From assembly GCA_027422505.1 (NCBI GenBank), contig JAPQWV010001557.1, positions 18,001 to 82,000 on the forward strand: a DNA stretch of 64,000 nt, written 5' to 3'. This DNA is from Craterostigma plantagineum (lineage: Eukaryota > Streptophyta > Magnoliopsida > Lamiales > Linderniaceae). The notes under the pieces are model-generated. The model searched no databases. It was given only the letters and a program-made list of their open reading frames with translations, and was not told the DNA's origin. Below are positions 22,731 to 36,600 of this stretch, in pieces; position 1 is the stretch's first letter, and each line of letters starts with the position of its first letter. The position numbers and the translations under genes are program-made.

Positions 22731-25700
22731 TCAGGACCCTAACCAATGATTGATGCTGGGAATTATTTTCGAAAGCAGTTTACTGGTTGGTTTGACATCT
22801 GCATCAGCGTTTTCAATTAGGCATAATGCCTCGTGCTGAAGTATTGCATGAGCATCTGCGAATGCCTGCAAGAAGTAACCAATGACCGTTCGTTCTTCTT
22901 TAAATACTCTCACCAGCCACAGTAAAGACTCAAAAAGTTGAAAACTGGAATTGTCAAATAGAGTTCTGACAGTTGAAGAGCTAAACAGTCATGCTAACAA
23001 AAGTGAGAAAGAAGCTGGCTAGATATATCAAGAATGCTATTCAGACCTTTATGCATTGATGTACACGGAAACAATTTCGCCCGACATTGTTTGTTGAAAT
23101 GAGAGGATCATCAATGCAGAGTGGATCAATACTGAAAAAATAAATGTTGAGTCAGATTATGAAGAGCAACAAGGAACTCGTATAGTGAAACAGAGGGGAA
23201 ACACGCAAGTTACCTGCAACCGCGTTCCCTTTTTAAGTAGACTCCACTTCCCTGCACCGAGATGCGCATTTGACGCGGATCAAACACATTTCTGAAGCAA
23301 AGAAAGTTCAGTTTAAACACAAACATACAGTTTGACATCTATAAGAACTGAATAAAGTGAATTCATAGACAATCGCAATTCAAACTGATAAATCAGAAGT
23401 AATTTTAATGACACACTTACCCAAAGAAATAGAGAAAATCCATCAAGAGGCTTCCATAGTTCTAAGACAATGAATTTAATGAATGTTAAGACTGATTCAA
23501 ACTTCAAATCCCCAATAAACTCAGACACATTAAAATTTACAATCCGCCCAGTCGATATGACTAATAAAATTGATTGACCAAGTACAACCAACTCCTTTTT
23601 TTTCTAGTCAAGAATATAAGAAGTCAAAAAGATTCAGTTTGGCGATGATGAATGGAGTTGAAAGCGCGAGATAAAAAGAAATCCTAAAACCGGCTTTCTA
23701 GGATGAGCATTGTTAAATTGAATGATTTAACATCAATGCATTCAGAAACAAATGAATAACGATAAGATATGCTGTGGTTGAAGAAAATAAAAGAAGCATA
23801 AATATCAGCTTTTATGTCATCGATGATGCACCTGATTGATAGGCCGCGCATGATGATGCTCATGCTGCAGCAAACGTGTGATCAATAGTATCTGAAAATG
23901 GAACATATGTATTTTAGATATTAAAGGCAGAGGATAATACTTTATGTTACTATGTTAATAAGCCCCGTATAACCCTGAAGTAGCTGCTCTCAGCACTTAC
24001 TAGGCAATATGAACTTAATCCACCTGAATAAGACTGGTCCAAACTACGATCAGCCAAGAACTGTTTAAGAACCAGTGCCAGAGGTGTTACAGCAGGAAAC
24101 CGCTCAGTCAGATCTTTAACCTAAATATAGAAATTCAGCATTAGACTGGAAATATTGTCAAAAATATTCCAATCATCAGACATGCAGAATAACAATTCAC
24201 GATGGAATCTGTAAATGGAAATAAAACATACCAGTCCAGTGGTCTGAAGACCAGTGTGTGTATGTGACTTGAAACTAATGTCAAGACGAACTGATTTGAA
24301 CCCAGTGTTGTTATTCATTATTGTACTCCACTTTGGCGAAGCGGCCCCCTCCGAACCAGATCCATCGGTCTGAATGGAGTTGCCTTCTTCACAGACAGCT
24401 TGATCTACTTCTTCCTTTGGCGCAGATGAGGAAATGAGATCATGAGGAACCTCCACCACGAGCATGATAATTGGTATCTGAAAACAGTGCACGAAACTGA
24501 GAACCAGAAAATGTTGATAATTAATAGAATGAATTGAGGAATTTGTCGATTGCATTACAGCCGTATTTTCGACAATCTTGAGGGAATCACTTTTGACCCA
24601 TTCCTGATTTGTGAGGTATCTGGCAGCATGCTGCAGGGAAAACGGCAGTGGGCTTAACGACATTAAATGAGCAACAAGATTCCACATTTGCAAGCGTAAT
24701 GCATTCCAAAAATATGCCATGTGATATTTCGCTCTACTAGACAATCACTCTTTCAATATAAATCCCATCTCCTTAACAACTAAGACCACATACATTCAAC
24801 AAAAAAGGATATTTTACACTCTACAACGGCATACCTGAAGGCAAGTTTCCTTAATGCCATTCCGTCCCTCTAAAATTCCCGCTTCTTTTATTGGTTCCTG
24901 ACAAATAGCTCTATTTTAGTATTGCCTGCTCAAATTTGTATTTATGTAAAGCGAAAATTGCTAAGATCACGTTCTCACCAAATTCCTCACAGGGGGGAGA
25001 CAAACCACAAGATCCACATCACTAGATGGCAGAGACAAACCAGTTGCATTAGAACCAAATACATTTGTTCTAGATCGAGGCCACAAGACCTGAAGAGACC
25101 TTGCAACTCGTTTAACAGCCCAGCTGATGTAGGGCTTGCGAATCAAATTCTCAGCAGCAACCTAAGTATTGCACATAAAAAATGCATCACAGTTGTAAAG
25201 ACACAAATGCATTTATATTGCCAGCAAACTGAAGCTTCTTGATTATTGAGAGTGATAATGCTACTTATTCAGCAACATATACCTGCTTGCAGAATGAATC
25301 AATTTCACCATGCAAAGTATCATGAAGCAGCGAGACAGATGCCTTGCTCGTAGAGAAGTTCTGTGATTCAGGCGGCTGCAGAGGAAATGTTACATCGGGC
25401 TGCAAAAAACAATTACCAGCCAGGAATTCACGTAATCGATACAATAGTATATCAAAATCAGAAATAAGGGATAACACTGCATAGGTTACATACATGTTCT
25501 TGATCACGAGTTAAGTGTGAAATCGCAGTGAGACGATCCTGAATCAAAGAACCAGCTAAAGGTTGCGTTAGTTGACGTGCCGAAAGGCTTTTACTCATCC
25601 AAGCCCAAACTGCTTCGCTCCCTTCCACCGGCATGCAGGCGTCATCAAAATTACCTTCGTCATGGAACCAACCTTTAACTCCCCAATGTCTTGGGCTAGA

Positions 25701-28700
25701 GCTACCAGATCGAACAGTAGGAAAACCTCTGTGTTTTCTGGAATCACCAACAGGAGAAGGTGGAGGTGGGTTAGGAGCACGGGGAACACAAAGTACAACA
25801 GGCGAAGGTGGCCTCTTAATCCTAGGATGTTCCCTTCGGCTAGGAGGGACACAAGGACTTTTACGGTCATAACCACGCTTAAAATCCGATCTGGACCTTT
25901 CCCTCGACAAATTTGGGATGATTATTGGCCTCAAAACAGGGTACGGCAGTGAATCCACACTCTTCACTTCTATATCAATAGACATATCTGAAATAGATCC
26001 AGAGGCACTCTCCTCCACCCCAATATCAGTCACCGCAGAGGATTGCAATATCTTGCTGTTGATATCACCACCAGGCAACACATACCCGAGAGCCCCAGAT
26101 GCCAAAGGATCAAACGGGGAACAGAAAGAAGCAGCAGATGGAGAATTCAAACCATTCGTACTATAAGAGGAGGAGAAGGCAACCATCTCATCAACAGTCC
26201 TAGACATATCAGCCTCACGCCAAGCCCAAGAGCTATCATCCGAACATAGAGAAGGGGGACGGGACAAACTTGTTCCTGGATAATCAGATGGATTCCAATA
26301 CATCAAACCACCTCCAAAGTACTGACTATAATCCACTCCGCTGATTGCATGGGCTTCTAACTTTTCTTCAGACATCCATTGATTACCGTGCTCGTCTGCT
26401 AAATCTTGCAGGTTTGTAAGATCAGGCAGGTCCACCAGTTCACAAGAGAGGGCTTGTTCGTCTTCCGACGTTGTTGCAGCAGACTGTACACTTTGATCCA
26501 TGATGCTTTGCTGAAATGAAGACTGTCGCACTGCAATGAACTCAGATCCGTAACTGCGAGTCATTGACGGAACCCGCCTGCTACAACGTACGGCAGGTGG
26601 CCAATCTAAACTCATTTGAAAAGGTCTGGATAGTGCTCCTTTATATGCATTGTCGATAGATGAATTTCTTGCATGCAGAGGATGTAAAAAGGAACGATGG
26701 AAATAAGTTTGGAGGTTGTGACCAACATCAAGGTGTAATCTATCAGTAGCAGCAGGAAGATGGGCATTTGCAGGGTGAGCAGGGGCTATGTTAGGCCATT
26801 CATAAGAATTATATGATTGGGAACTAATATCCCCAACTCTGCGTACATCCCCATCTCCTTGATCTCTGACCAGAGTAGGCCTGGCCTTAGGTTCACCATC
26901 ATTTATCTGTTTCACGTGACTCTTACTAGCACCATGGGTATTAGTTTCAGCAGGATACTGGTCACCAAATTCAGCAGCGTTAGCATTTGAATTGCTACAA
27001 AGATTTGGATTTGCATCATTATTTGATTCAGTCTCAAAGGATGGCTTTACGGAGGTTGACTCAGATGTCGAGGGACTTTCTGGAATAATAGTAATAGGGC
27101 CTGAGGAAACAGCAGCATGTGCTGATTGAGAACTAGCAACCTCAGATATACAGGAATTAGAAATTTTGTGCTTCTTTCTTTCTTTCCTACTCTTTCTGGA
27201 AACATTCCGCGGTCTTTCCGCTGGTCACTCCATTATTGGTTTCCTGTTGATGTCAACCAGTTAGAAACTACATATATCAGTTATCCTCCGTAAGAAAGAA
27301 AAACTAGCACAACCATGGAAGGCATACGCCCTTGTGCAAGGTCTCCTTTTGAAGCCAAGTCAACTAACCGACTAGATTGTCCCGTATCTTGCTTGTTACT
27401 AATCACGTTTCCATCGTCGACCTGAAATATTATGAAACTAAGTTAAGAATCATGGCACAAACTCGAGCTTCTACAACCCGACAACTGCAGAGATGGTCCA
27501 ACAAGTATACCTTGATAATTTCAACTGGTTTATAATCATCGGGGGGCCTTGGGATGGGCTTTGGCTTTTTGTTTTGCTTCTTTCCCTTCTTCTTATGGTT
27601 ATTGGCAGCATGTTTCTCATTTACCTTCTTTTCTGAAGAACTCAAGTTTCTATCTCCTAGTAACTCAAGTTTTGTGCAATCCAGCGAAACAACCATGATT
27701 AACTCTCGCAATTTTCGCAGTATAATATCAGAAATACTACTTATAGAATCCAAAGAGCTGAAAAATAGTCTCTCTTTGTCATATCCACCCTGCTGAGCGT
27801 CTACCATCATACTACAGATAACTTTAAGTATATACAAACTATTGAACATACATTGTAAAGGCTCTGTAGGATCATGCTTCACATCTGCACTTCTTTCGAT
27901 TTCTGAGCATGTCCTATTAAACATTCTGCTGCTCTGACCACCAAATGAAGTATTCGCATGCCTCAAACTTTTTCTTCTTGAATTTTGTAGCGCTGAAATT
28001 CGTCATCCAAGATTTGATAGTTCTCGTCTAACATATTAAGGGTCTGACATTCAAAAATTGCAAAAACACATCAGACCCAACTCCTAGGCAGAGACGTGAA
28101 CCCAAGATCGGATGATCAATAAATCATAAAAGAATTTCACAATAATGCCTAACTATGTTCGCAAGTAAAGCATGGCCATGAAGAATAAGGACATCCCACA
28201 GAAATCAGACACAAAAACAAACATACCAGAACACGTGCCGCCTTCCCCAAAAGAACACAGAAGATCTTCTCTTTCATCGGTCCTTCTAACTTTTCCCACC
28301 AATCCATGCACCCTTTCTTCCTCCAAAACACGTTTCCTGCCAATCCCACACCACTCAACTTCTCCTTCAAATTCAGGCCTCTCTTCTTCCCACTACCACC
28401 ACCACAACTAAGCCATGCCAATCTCAACGCAACCTCCACCCTGTTAACAACAAATTCTTCTAGGCTGTAATAACCCTTCGCCTTCAACCATGCCATTTCC
28501 ACCCACTGACCAAACAACTCAGTCTCATCTCCACTCCTCAAAAAATCGCCACTCGTCATTTCGTCCATAATCCTAACAAAACTAGCTACGTCCTCAACCA
28601 AACCCTCACACATGCACACGGCATCAAAGCTCAGATTTCTTCTACTAGCTGACTTAAACGTCCTCTCTACAGCAGAACCACTGCTTCTTCTAAGACCACT

Positions 28701-29262
28701 TTTCTTCGACTTTAAAGTATCACCTCCTGTAAAGCTTGAAATGCTACAGTCATCTTCCCGAACCCGATTATTTCTCAAATTTATATTTTCCTTTCCATCA
28801 TATCTCCACGGCCAAATTTAGCAACCCCAGTATCATCACCTTTTCTGATTCCACAACTTTCCGACTTCCCGGCACAATCACCTTCAATCGAGCGGAAAAT
28901 TTGCACCGAATCACGTATCAAGCGATGGGCACTGTTCTCAAGCGAACGCTTCAACAATCCCTCGGACTTACGGTAGCACAAAGTCGGAAGGGCAGAACCG
29001 TCGTCTTGAGGCAAATCGGGCAATAATATAAACCGTCCAGGACCGCTCGATCGCAACCTCTGATTCATCTGCAACAAAATCGTAACGAAGTCCGAATCGA
29101 TGGTGGTTAAATGCGCGCGTCGTTGCTCCACAGCTAGGGACTCGAACCAGCGGATGATTGAGGCTCGGTTGTTGTTAAGATTCCTGTGGGGCTTCGCGTC
29201 TGCGAGCTGTAAAGGGAGATGTGCGAGGTCAGCGAGTCGACGAGCTGTTGCTTGGAATCCAT
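22731..29262 (-). CDS. Large non-canonical poly(A) polymerase-like nucleotidyltransferase (TRF4/PAPD5 type), about 1,540 residues
   Basis: Fifteen exons: 28227-29262, 27511-28043, 27314-27421, 25494-27243, 25283-25399, 24979-25161, 24835-24897, 24559-24630, 24232-24477, 24001-24120, 23832-23891, 23421-23461, 23214-23292, 23047-23131, 22731-22865. The C-terminal third holds the polymerase: VFGSNATGLSLPSSDVDLVV with the catalytic Gly-Ser and DxD, a third Asp in SVRLDISF, and a PAP-associated domain (NYGSLLMDFLYFFGNVFDP). The N-terminal two-thirds is long and mostly low-complexity, with a helical opening (IIRWFESLAVEQRRAHL) and a lysine-rich KKKGKKQNKKPKPIPRPPDD block. It should add 3' tails to nuclear RNAs. 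The plant MEE44 group may be the relative, but I am unsure. About five frame changes (near 29195, 28790, 27970, 27210, 23280) interrupt otherwise conserved sequence and look like indel errors. Confidence 0.82.
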
Positions 29263-30072
29263 CGGCGCGGCGGCGTAATAAAAATTTTCAGGTACGGGCG
29301 CGTCTTCGTAGTTCGTGGTGGTGACGTGCTATTCTCGTCTCCTCGTCAAGGCAGAGGTCAAAGATAAAATTGATTGCTATTCTAAACACTTTCCAACGTT
29401 TTTTCTTCAACATTTCTCCCTAATATAAAAAATTAAATTTATTAAAAATGAAAAATAACAAATAGCATTATGTAATGATGGGCCGATTGCCCAGGCCCAA
29501 ACGACGTCGTCGCCTTTGCCGCGGGGAAAACAAGCCCATTTTTTCCCCACCAATATAAATAGAAAGTCTTCGAACATTCCCAATTTTCGCACAGCCAAAA
29601 AGTCTGAATGGGGCATTCAGTGTTGTTGGGTGTTCACTGTTCAGTTCATGTCAACTGATTGCTTCTCACAAAATTTATAGACAAACACAATGGACAAAGC
29701 TAAATAACACATAAGACACAGCCAAATGAAATATAACTAAACTATGTATATAAGATCTTGGAGATCATGCAATCCATATTTACAGAGATGTTGCAACTGA
29801 TTGATAAATACAAGAGAAAAACCTATGGATCTCCAAATTATTTGAGGTTGGAATGAAGCAAGAATGGTATTCAACTGCAAAAGAAAACGGGGGAAAGATG
29901 GTCCTTTCGAACTGCTAAAGATTATACCTCCCAAATGCCATTATAAGATTTGGAATGCCATAATCATCAGATAGTCGATTGAATCTAACCCTGTGTTGAC
30001 GGACATAAAACAAGTCAGCCTGGCGCTTGGAACGATACTATAACCTAACTTAATCATAAACAATATGCGTTA
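29263..30072. other. Intergenic: promoter of the poly(A) polymerase-like gene and 3' flank of the DUF1639 gene
   Basis: AT-rich with a C-poor tract; no gene recognised. Both neighbours are on the minus strand. Confidence 0.45.
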
Positions 30073-31561
30073 TCATTTCCCCACCTTTATAAGAGGCTCG
30101 GACACCTTGTAAGAGTCGGCGCTTATCCCCACTAGCCATGTCCCAGGAAACACATACTGCAGAATGACAAAGGGAAGTAATCAGAACAATGAATCATAAA
30201 TACCAAACTCACAAAGATCGAATCTTTTTCCTTACATCCGTGTATTTCTGCACATTCTTTGCTCTCTTCTTTGGTCTCCTACTAGGCTTTGACCCCGTCA
30301 TCACGAAAATATCCTCCTCAATCTCATCCTTCGAAAGCGCCAAATCAATGGTTAACTTCTTCTTTACCTTCATCTCTCCCCCACCACCTTCAATCTCTAC
30401 AGACTTGTGGTTCAGATTTCGCAAAGGCGATCGAGCTGCTTTGTTACTGTGATTAGTCTGCTGATGATCACTGATAGCACTCTTTGCAGTTGTACTTTTT
30501 ACTCCATGGACATTCAGAGATTTGTGCAGTGGCTTCCGTGGCCTCAAATTCCATGTCTTTGTCTCTTCATCAAGATCATTAACATTGTTGTTGGTGCCAC
30601 CGCCAGTATCATCATCTTTACTGTTAGAGCCATCATCTTTTTCATCATTATGTTTTGCTTTGACTTGCTTTTTATCATCATTCTCCCCCTTTCCACTGGT
30701 CTTGAGAGGCAGTTTGATTAAGAGTTTCGAATTTCTAGCCGTTGCCTCATCTGCATCCATTGCTACGTTACATTTTCCCTCAAAATCCAATGTAAAACCA
30801 CCGTTCTTTCCACCATCAGTAGATGAACTCCTTGGTTTTTTAACCATCGCACTTGCACCGTCCGTTTCCACGGTCTCCTTTAATCTTGTATCGGACAAAC
30901 GAAAACCACTCTTTGCTCCATCAATTGTCAAGCTCCTCGATTTCTTGCCCCCTGTCATTCCTGACAAGCCAGGTCCCTGAAGTTTGCCCATGGTTTCCAA
31001 ATTCATCCCTAATTTTTTGGGAATATGATCCTTTACACCGTGAACAGTCGAACTCCTCGATCTTTTACCCCCTTCCACATCAGCCCCAGCAGTTCCCTTT
31101 ACAAAGGAATTCACTGATGGATTCTTCAAATTTTTAACCTGAATTCCATCGTCTGCACCATCAACAGTCGAATACCTCGATCTCTTAACCCCTGAAACCT
31201 CAGATCCTCTAAGAACCCCCTCGCCAGCACCATCAGCCATCGAATTCTTCAATTGACCCCTTTGGTACTCGATCTCAGCACCATTAGACGACCTACCAAG
31301 GGGATCCTCCATCACATGAAGAGGACGCGCGGCCGTCGTCGCGTCCCGCAACGGCGAGTGACGGATAGGAGACCTAGGTGCGTTGGCCCTCCGCGAAGGC
31401 GATTTTACCGACCGTCGACGCTGGTGGTGGTGCGGCGACGTTGACTGACCACCCTCCTTACTGTTATCCTCGCCGTCATCGCCGCCGCTGCTACTCCATC
31501 TGAGATGCGATAGATTGAAGTTGTGCAGCGGCTGAGACTTCGTCGGCTCCGTCGAATTCAT
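30073..31561 (-). CDS. DUF1639-family protein with internal repeats
   Basis: Two exons (30236-31561 and 30073-30156) join in frame to 469 residues. The DUF1639 signature is at the C-terminus: KKLTIDLALSKDEIEEDIFVMTGSKP followed by RRPKKRAKNVQKYTD, then, across the intron, a short aromatic FPGTWL-containing tail. The function of the family is unknown. Upstream, a WNLRPRKP motif and an acidic low-complexity stretch are typical. Unusually, residues about 105-245 repeat a [KR][SP]RS-x-T-x-[DH]G module five times at spacings of roughly 30-40 residues. A second upstream start is possible (frame open 48 bases higher); I chose MNSTEPTKSQP because it is the first ATG in the frame. Confidence 0.85.
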
Positions 31562-33612
31562 CGGAAATCCGCCGTTTCGTCGGAAAGCGTTGTACCTACA
31601 CTGAATCACACAAAGCTAGAACGACGATCAACAAGCTACCTACTCTCAACGCGGCGTGATCGATTCGTCACCACGTAACTTTGCTGGATTCTAGAGACAT
31701 AGTTGTAACCGTATGAGCTCGATCAGGGTTATGGAAGTATATTGTACGAAAGAGATAATGAAAACGGATGCGATTCTGTGAAAATGAAGAAAAGCTTCTG
31801 CTTTTAATACTGTGGTTGCTATATGTGGAATGGAAGAAGAAAAAAGGACGCGTGATTAAAATAGATCTCCACTCCATCTGCTTTTACCTTTTGTACCTAA
31901 TCGAACTGTAATGAAAGTATAAGGACTCAATCGGAATGGAGAAAACTCCAAAAGAACCAAAGGAAATCAATTCAGTTAGGACTTAATTGAAGCCAGAGAA
32001 AGGTATAAGGACCCGAACGAACTAATTAAGAACATGCAGGTACCAAATGTGAACCAATGTTAGCCCTTCGTGCATGACAAAGATGAGTATAACAACATAA
32101 GACTGAGGTTCTTGAAACTATGATCAGGACAAAGCTGAAGCAAACAGACGAAAGTTGAATGCGAATACTTAAGATAAGGCGTTTTTTCGAGAATCTTTAC
32201 GACGAAAACAGACGTTCTTCGAAAGGAGTTTAACGAACTAAGAGCGCTAAAGCGATCTCCAATGATATGCAGATGAATCCATCGACAAACTCTAACAATG
32301 TTGGTCCTAAATGTGAGCCCGCCAAAGGTTACGTCCTCCAAAATAACAACTTGGTTGGCTCCGGCGAAAGATCGCCGGAAAATATTGCATTTGAAATCGT
32401 TGGCTGCAATCATCTTCAGAAGTTTAGATCATAAAAAGGAAGAAAAATATGGCGATTTCATTAAAGAGCAATGCTGTTGGTTTATGCGAAGATTCTGAGA
32501 AGGAAATTTCCCGAAACTCGAAATCGCCATTCAAATCCATGGCGGGAAAATCGAATTGGCGTCATTATCCGTCGATTGAGTGAGACGCTTCGATTTCAAG
32601 TCGGGCTTACGTATGTATTCGAAATTAGCCTATGCTGCACATCTCTATAGCATGGTTACCATTCCCACTTGAAAACTGAATCTTGTTACATGATAAGTTG
32701 TCTTCTCTTCTATGCTGCGAATATTGAACAAGTCTTTTCAAAGCTTGCATTACTACGAGTCTTGATTTGCATGTCATTAATCATTGTGAGATTCAGGCTT
32801 AACTATCCTATGTTCTTGAATTGTTTGACTTGGAATCATTGACAGGTGGAATTGTTCGAAAGTATTGCAAATGTACGTTGGAGAAAAAAAAAAAGATGGG
32901 CTTTTTGGTTTTAATACAGTAACTCTTAAAATTTTACCTGGGGCTACAAAATATCGTCACCATTCTATATTTATATATATTGGCCTTGTGTGTGTTTCTT
33001 TGTGTATGTGTCAAGAAATCGTCTTTAGAGGTAAAAAGTTCGCAGCTTAATCGCCCATCCATAGTTTCGTGAATCTGGCTCAATGCTGAGGTCGTCAAGC
33101 CTTGAGATCTCCCTTATATAGCTACGGATCCACGAATAAAAAGGGATTGCAATCAAGGCCTTGTAAACGAAGGGTATAAGCTTTCAGCTTCAAGTAAAAC
33201 ATAGTCTCGTCTAATTCGTACGCATTTCTGATTGGGGATTTGAGAATTTTGTCCGAGGAGCGAGTTTTTCGAATTGTCTGAATTCAGCTCTGCACTCATA
33301 TAGGTAGAACTCTGATTGGTTTAATTACGGTGGATGCAGTTCTTAGGGCAGGTTTGAAGCTGAAAGAACTCTATTTTCGTTGATTTCTGTGAAGCTTTAA
33401 GGGTTTCCACAATTGGGTTCGAGATTTGAAATCCTTTTGAGGTGTCTGCTGATCATAACAGCTGTTTGCCGATGGTAAAGGGTGCTGTTTATCTGTCTAT
33501 GAATGAACTGTCCATTTAATTTGATTATTGATTACTGTTACGCTTTTGCAAAACAAGAAAGAGATTTATATAATTGATTTCTGGGACGAAGTTCATTTGT
33601 TAGAAACCAAGT
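31562..33612. other. Intergenic between divergent DUF1639 and ARABIDILLO genes
   Basis: Two kilobases holding the two promoters and probably the ARABIDILLO 5' UTR (about 33200-33612). One unassigned open frame is listed separately (32060-32413). Confidence 0.45.
32060..32413 (-). CDS. Unassigned open frame, 117 codons
   Basis: ATG to stop without interruption, GC content a little above its surroundings, cysteine-containing and moderately hydrophobic, with no motif I recognise (for example FAGANQVVILEDVTFGGLTF). It could be a small gene, an exon of a decayed gene or chance. Nothing around it, such as splice sites or a partner exon, argues strongly for any of these. Confidence 0.25.
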   Translation of the reverse strand: MIAANDFKCNIFRRSFAGANQVVILEDVTFGGLTFRTNIVRVCRWIHLHIIGDRFSALSSLNSFRRTSVFVVKILEKTPYLKYSHSTFVCLLQLCPDHSFKNLSLMLLYSSLSCTKG

Positions 33613-36600
33613 ATGAGCAGGCGAGTGAGAAGGAGGGTTACGAAGAAAGGCAAAGAAAAGGTCGATTGGCCCGAAATCGACGAAAGCTGTGCTGTCAATG
33701 AAAAAGACACGCTTGATTGGACAAAGTTGCCCGACGACACAATACTTCAAATCTTTTCATGTCTGAACTACCGTGATCGAGCTAGTCTATCATCGACTTG
33801 CAAGGCATGGTGGGCCCTTGCTCGATCACCATGTCTATGGCAGGCATTGGATCTTAGGTCACACAAATTCGATTTAACCAATGCTTCGTCGCTTGCCTCA
33901 CGCTGTTGTAATCTTCAGAAGCTTCGGTTTAGGGGTACAGAATCTGCTGATGCTGTAATAAGCCTCCGTGCCATTAACTTAAGAGAGATCATCGGCGATT
34001 GCTGCAAAAGAATGACAGATTCCACACTGTGTATTATTGCTGCTCGCCATGAAGCTTTACAATCCCTTCAGATTGGGCCCGACTTCTGCGAAAGAATAAG
34101 CAGCGATGCGATAAAAGCAGTTGCAATTTGCTGCCCGAATCTGCAGAAGCTTCGACTCTCTGGCATTGATGAGGTGGATGCCTTCGCTATCAATGCCTTG
34201 GCGAAGCACTGCCCTAATTTAACAGATATTGGACTTATCGACTGTGCTAAGGTGGATGAGTCTGCGCTTGGAAATGTTACATCGCTTCGCTTTCTTTCTA
34301 TCGCGGGCACAGCAGATACCAAATGGACTTTGGCTTTACAGCATTGGCCTAATCTTCCACACCTTGTCGGTATAGATGTTTCTAGAACAGATGTGAGCAA
34401 CGGTACGCTTCTGAGATTATTCTCTTCCTTGCGTAGTGTGAAGGTCTTATGTGCATTGAATTGCCAAGGAATCGAAGCAGATGCCTCATATACATCGAAA
34501 TTCAACCATAAAGGGAAAGTTCTCCTCAGCGATTTCACCAACATACTTCGACTAACAGCTACCTTATTCGTCGACTCGCCAGAGAATGAATGGAACGTAT
34601 TCTTACAGTGGAGAGGCTCTAAAGCGAAGGATAAGAAATTAGATGAGATGTTCGACTGGCTCGAATGGACCCTTTCTAGTTCGCTTTTACGTATTTCTGA
34701 AAGCAATGCGCCTGGCTTGGATTCCTTCTGGCTAAACCAAGGCACGAGCTTGCTGCTCAGCTTCATGCAAAGCGCTAATGAGGAAGTTCAAGAGAGGGCA
34801 GCAACTGCCCTCGCAACCTTTGTAGTAATAGACGATGAAAATGCAAGTATAGACACGGGGCGTGCCCAAGCAGTCATGCGAGAAGGTGGCATACGGCTTC
34901 TCTTGAACCTTGCTAGATCGTGGCGTGAAGGGCTTCAGTCAGAAGCTGCAAAGGTAAAAATAGCTTCTTTTTGCTGAATTTTTCAGGCTTGACAACATAC
35001 AGATCGATGAACCCACTCTGATACTATGTCAAATGCAATGGTTCCATCCTAAAACCATTGGATATTCAGTGGAGTAGCATGTTTTACTTATGCGTTGAGT
35101 CTTGTTGATATCTTTTTCTTTTTCCAAGGTAGAGTAAATTCTCAGATAGTAGCTCATTTTTGTTTCGTTTTTTAGGCTATCGCAAACTTGTCGGTGAATG
35201 GTAATGTGGCGAAAGCTGTGGCCGACGAAGGAGGTATAGAGATTCTCACAAATCTGGCCAAGTCTGTGAACAAATTGGTCGTCGAAGAAGCTGCAGGCGG
35301 GCTATGGAACCTTTCGGTTGGCGAAGAGCATAAGGTTTTTATTTCCTCTTTTTGTTTTCTGTTGTTTGTTCCACTATTTCTGTGCTTCATTCATGTTATT
35401 AAATAGAATGCTTTTTAATAATAGGGTGCCATTGCTGAATCTGGTGGAGTCAAAGCTCTAGTTGACCTTATCTTTAAATGGTCAGGGTGTCCCGACGGCG
35501 ATGGTGTGTTGGTATGTTCAGTAGGCATTTCGATTATAATTTACGGAAAAAAAATTCTTTATTTCTTTTTTTTCCGAAGGAGTTGAAATACCTTCTTTTT
35601 GGTTGGCTTATTTTTTCAGGAACGTGCCGCTGGTGCTCTTGCAAATTTGGCGGCGGACGACAAATGTAGCACAGAGGTTGCTTCTGTGTGGGGCATTCAA
35701 GCCTTAGTGATGCTTGCTAAGACTTGCAAGGTTGAAGGGTTCAAGAACAAGTGAGTATAGTTTACGAGGATGCAATATGATTATCGTGAAACTTGGAGAA
35801 AAAAAAACCATTCTCAGATTTTCTATGATACATCGTTATACAGAAATTTTAAAAAGCCTTTACTTATCTATGATTCATTCTTTAATACGCAACTATTGAC
35901 CGACCCCTGAAATGGGAAATATTTCTGTTGTCCTACCATTTGATTGTAATTCAGGCCGCTCGGGCGTTAGCTAATTTGGCTGCTCATGGAGATAATAATG
36001 GTAACAATGCTGCCGTTGGACATGAAGTAGGAGCTGTTGAAGCTCTTGTGCAGCTTACTCGCTCTCCTAACGATGGTGTCAGGTGTTTATTTTTGCTATT
36101 TAAATTGCAGCTAACTTCTGTTGGATATCTGCTATTTATGTTGTTGATAACGGCTAATTATAGTCTCTGTTTACTTTTCTCTGATTTTATTTTTTATGAA
36201 TCCTCGTTTCCCAACTTTATAGGCAAGAAGCTGCCGGGGCGCTGTGGAATTTGTCGTTTGACGATAGAAATCGAGAGGCAATTTCTGCAGCGAATGGAGT
36301 CGAGGCATTGGTATGCATTACTTTTCTCTCTCTATATGCTTCGCAGATCATTTGCGCAAATACTTCTCATATCTTTCCCTATGAATTTCGCTAGAAGTAC
36401 GATGGGAAGGGAACATATCATAAATGTTGTCTTAGATTTTTTTCATACGTAACTTCTCTTTTCCATAGGTTGCACTAGCAAAAACCTGCTCGAACTCATC
36501 TCACGGCCTTCAGGAGAGAGCTGCAGGTGCTCTGTGGGGATTATCCGTGTCAGAATCAAATAGGTATAAGTTCCTCTCAGTTCATGATATGTTTCTTTCT

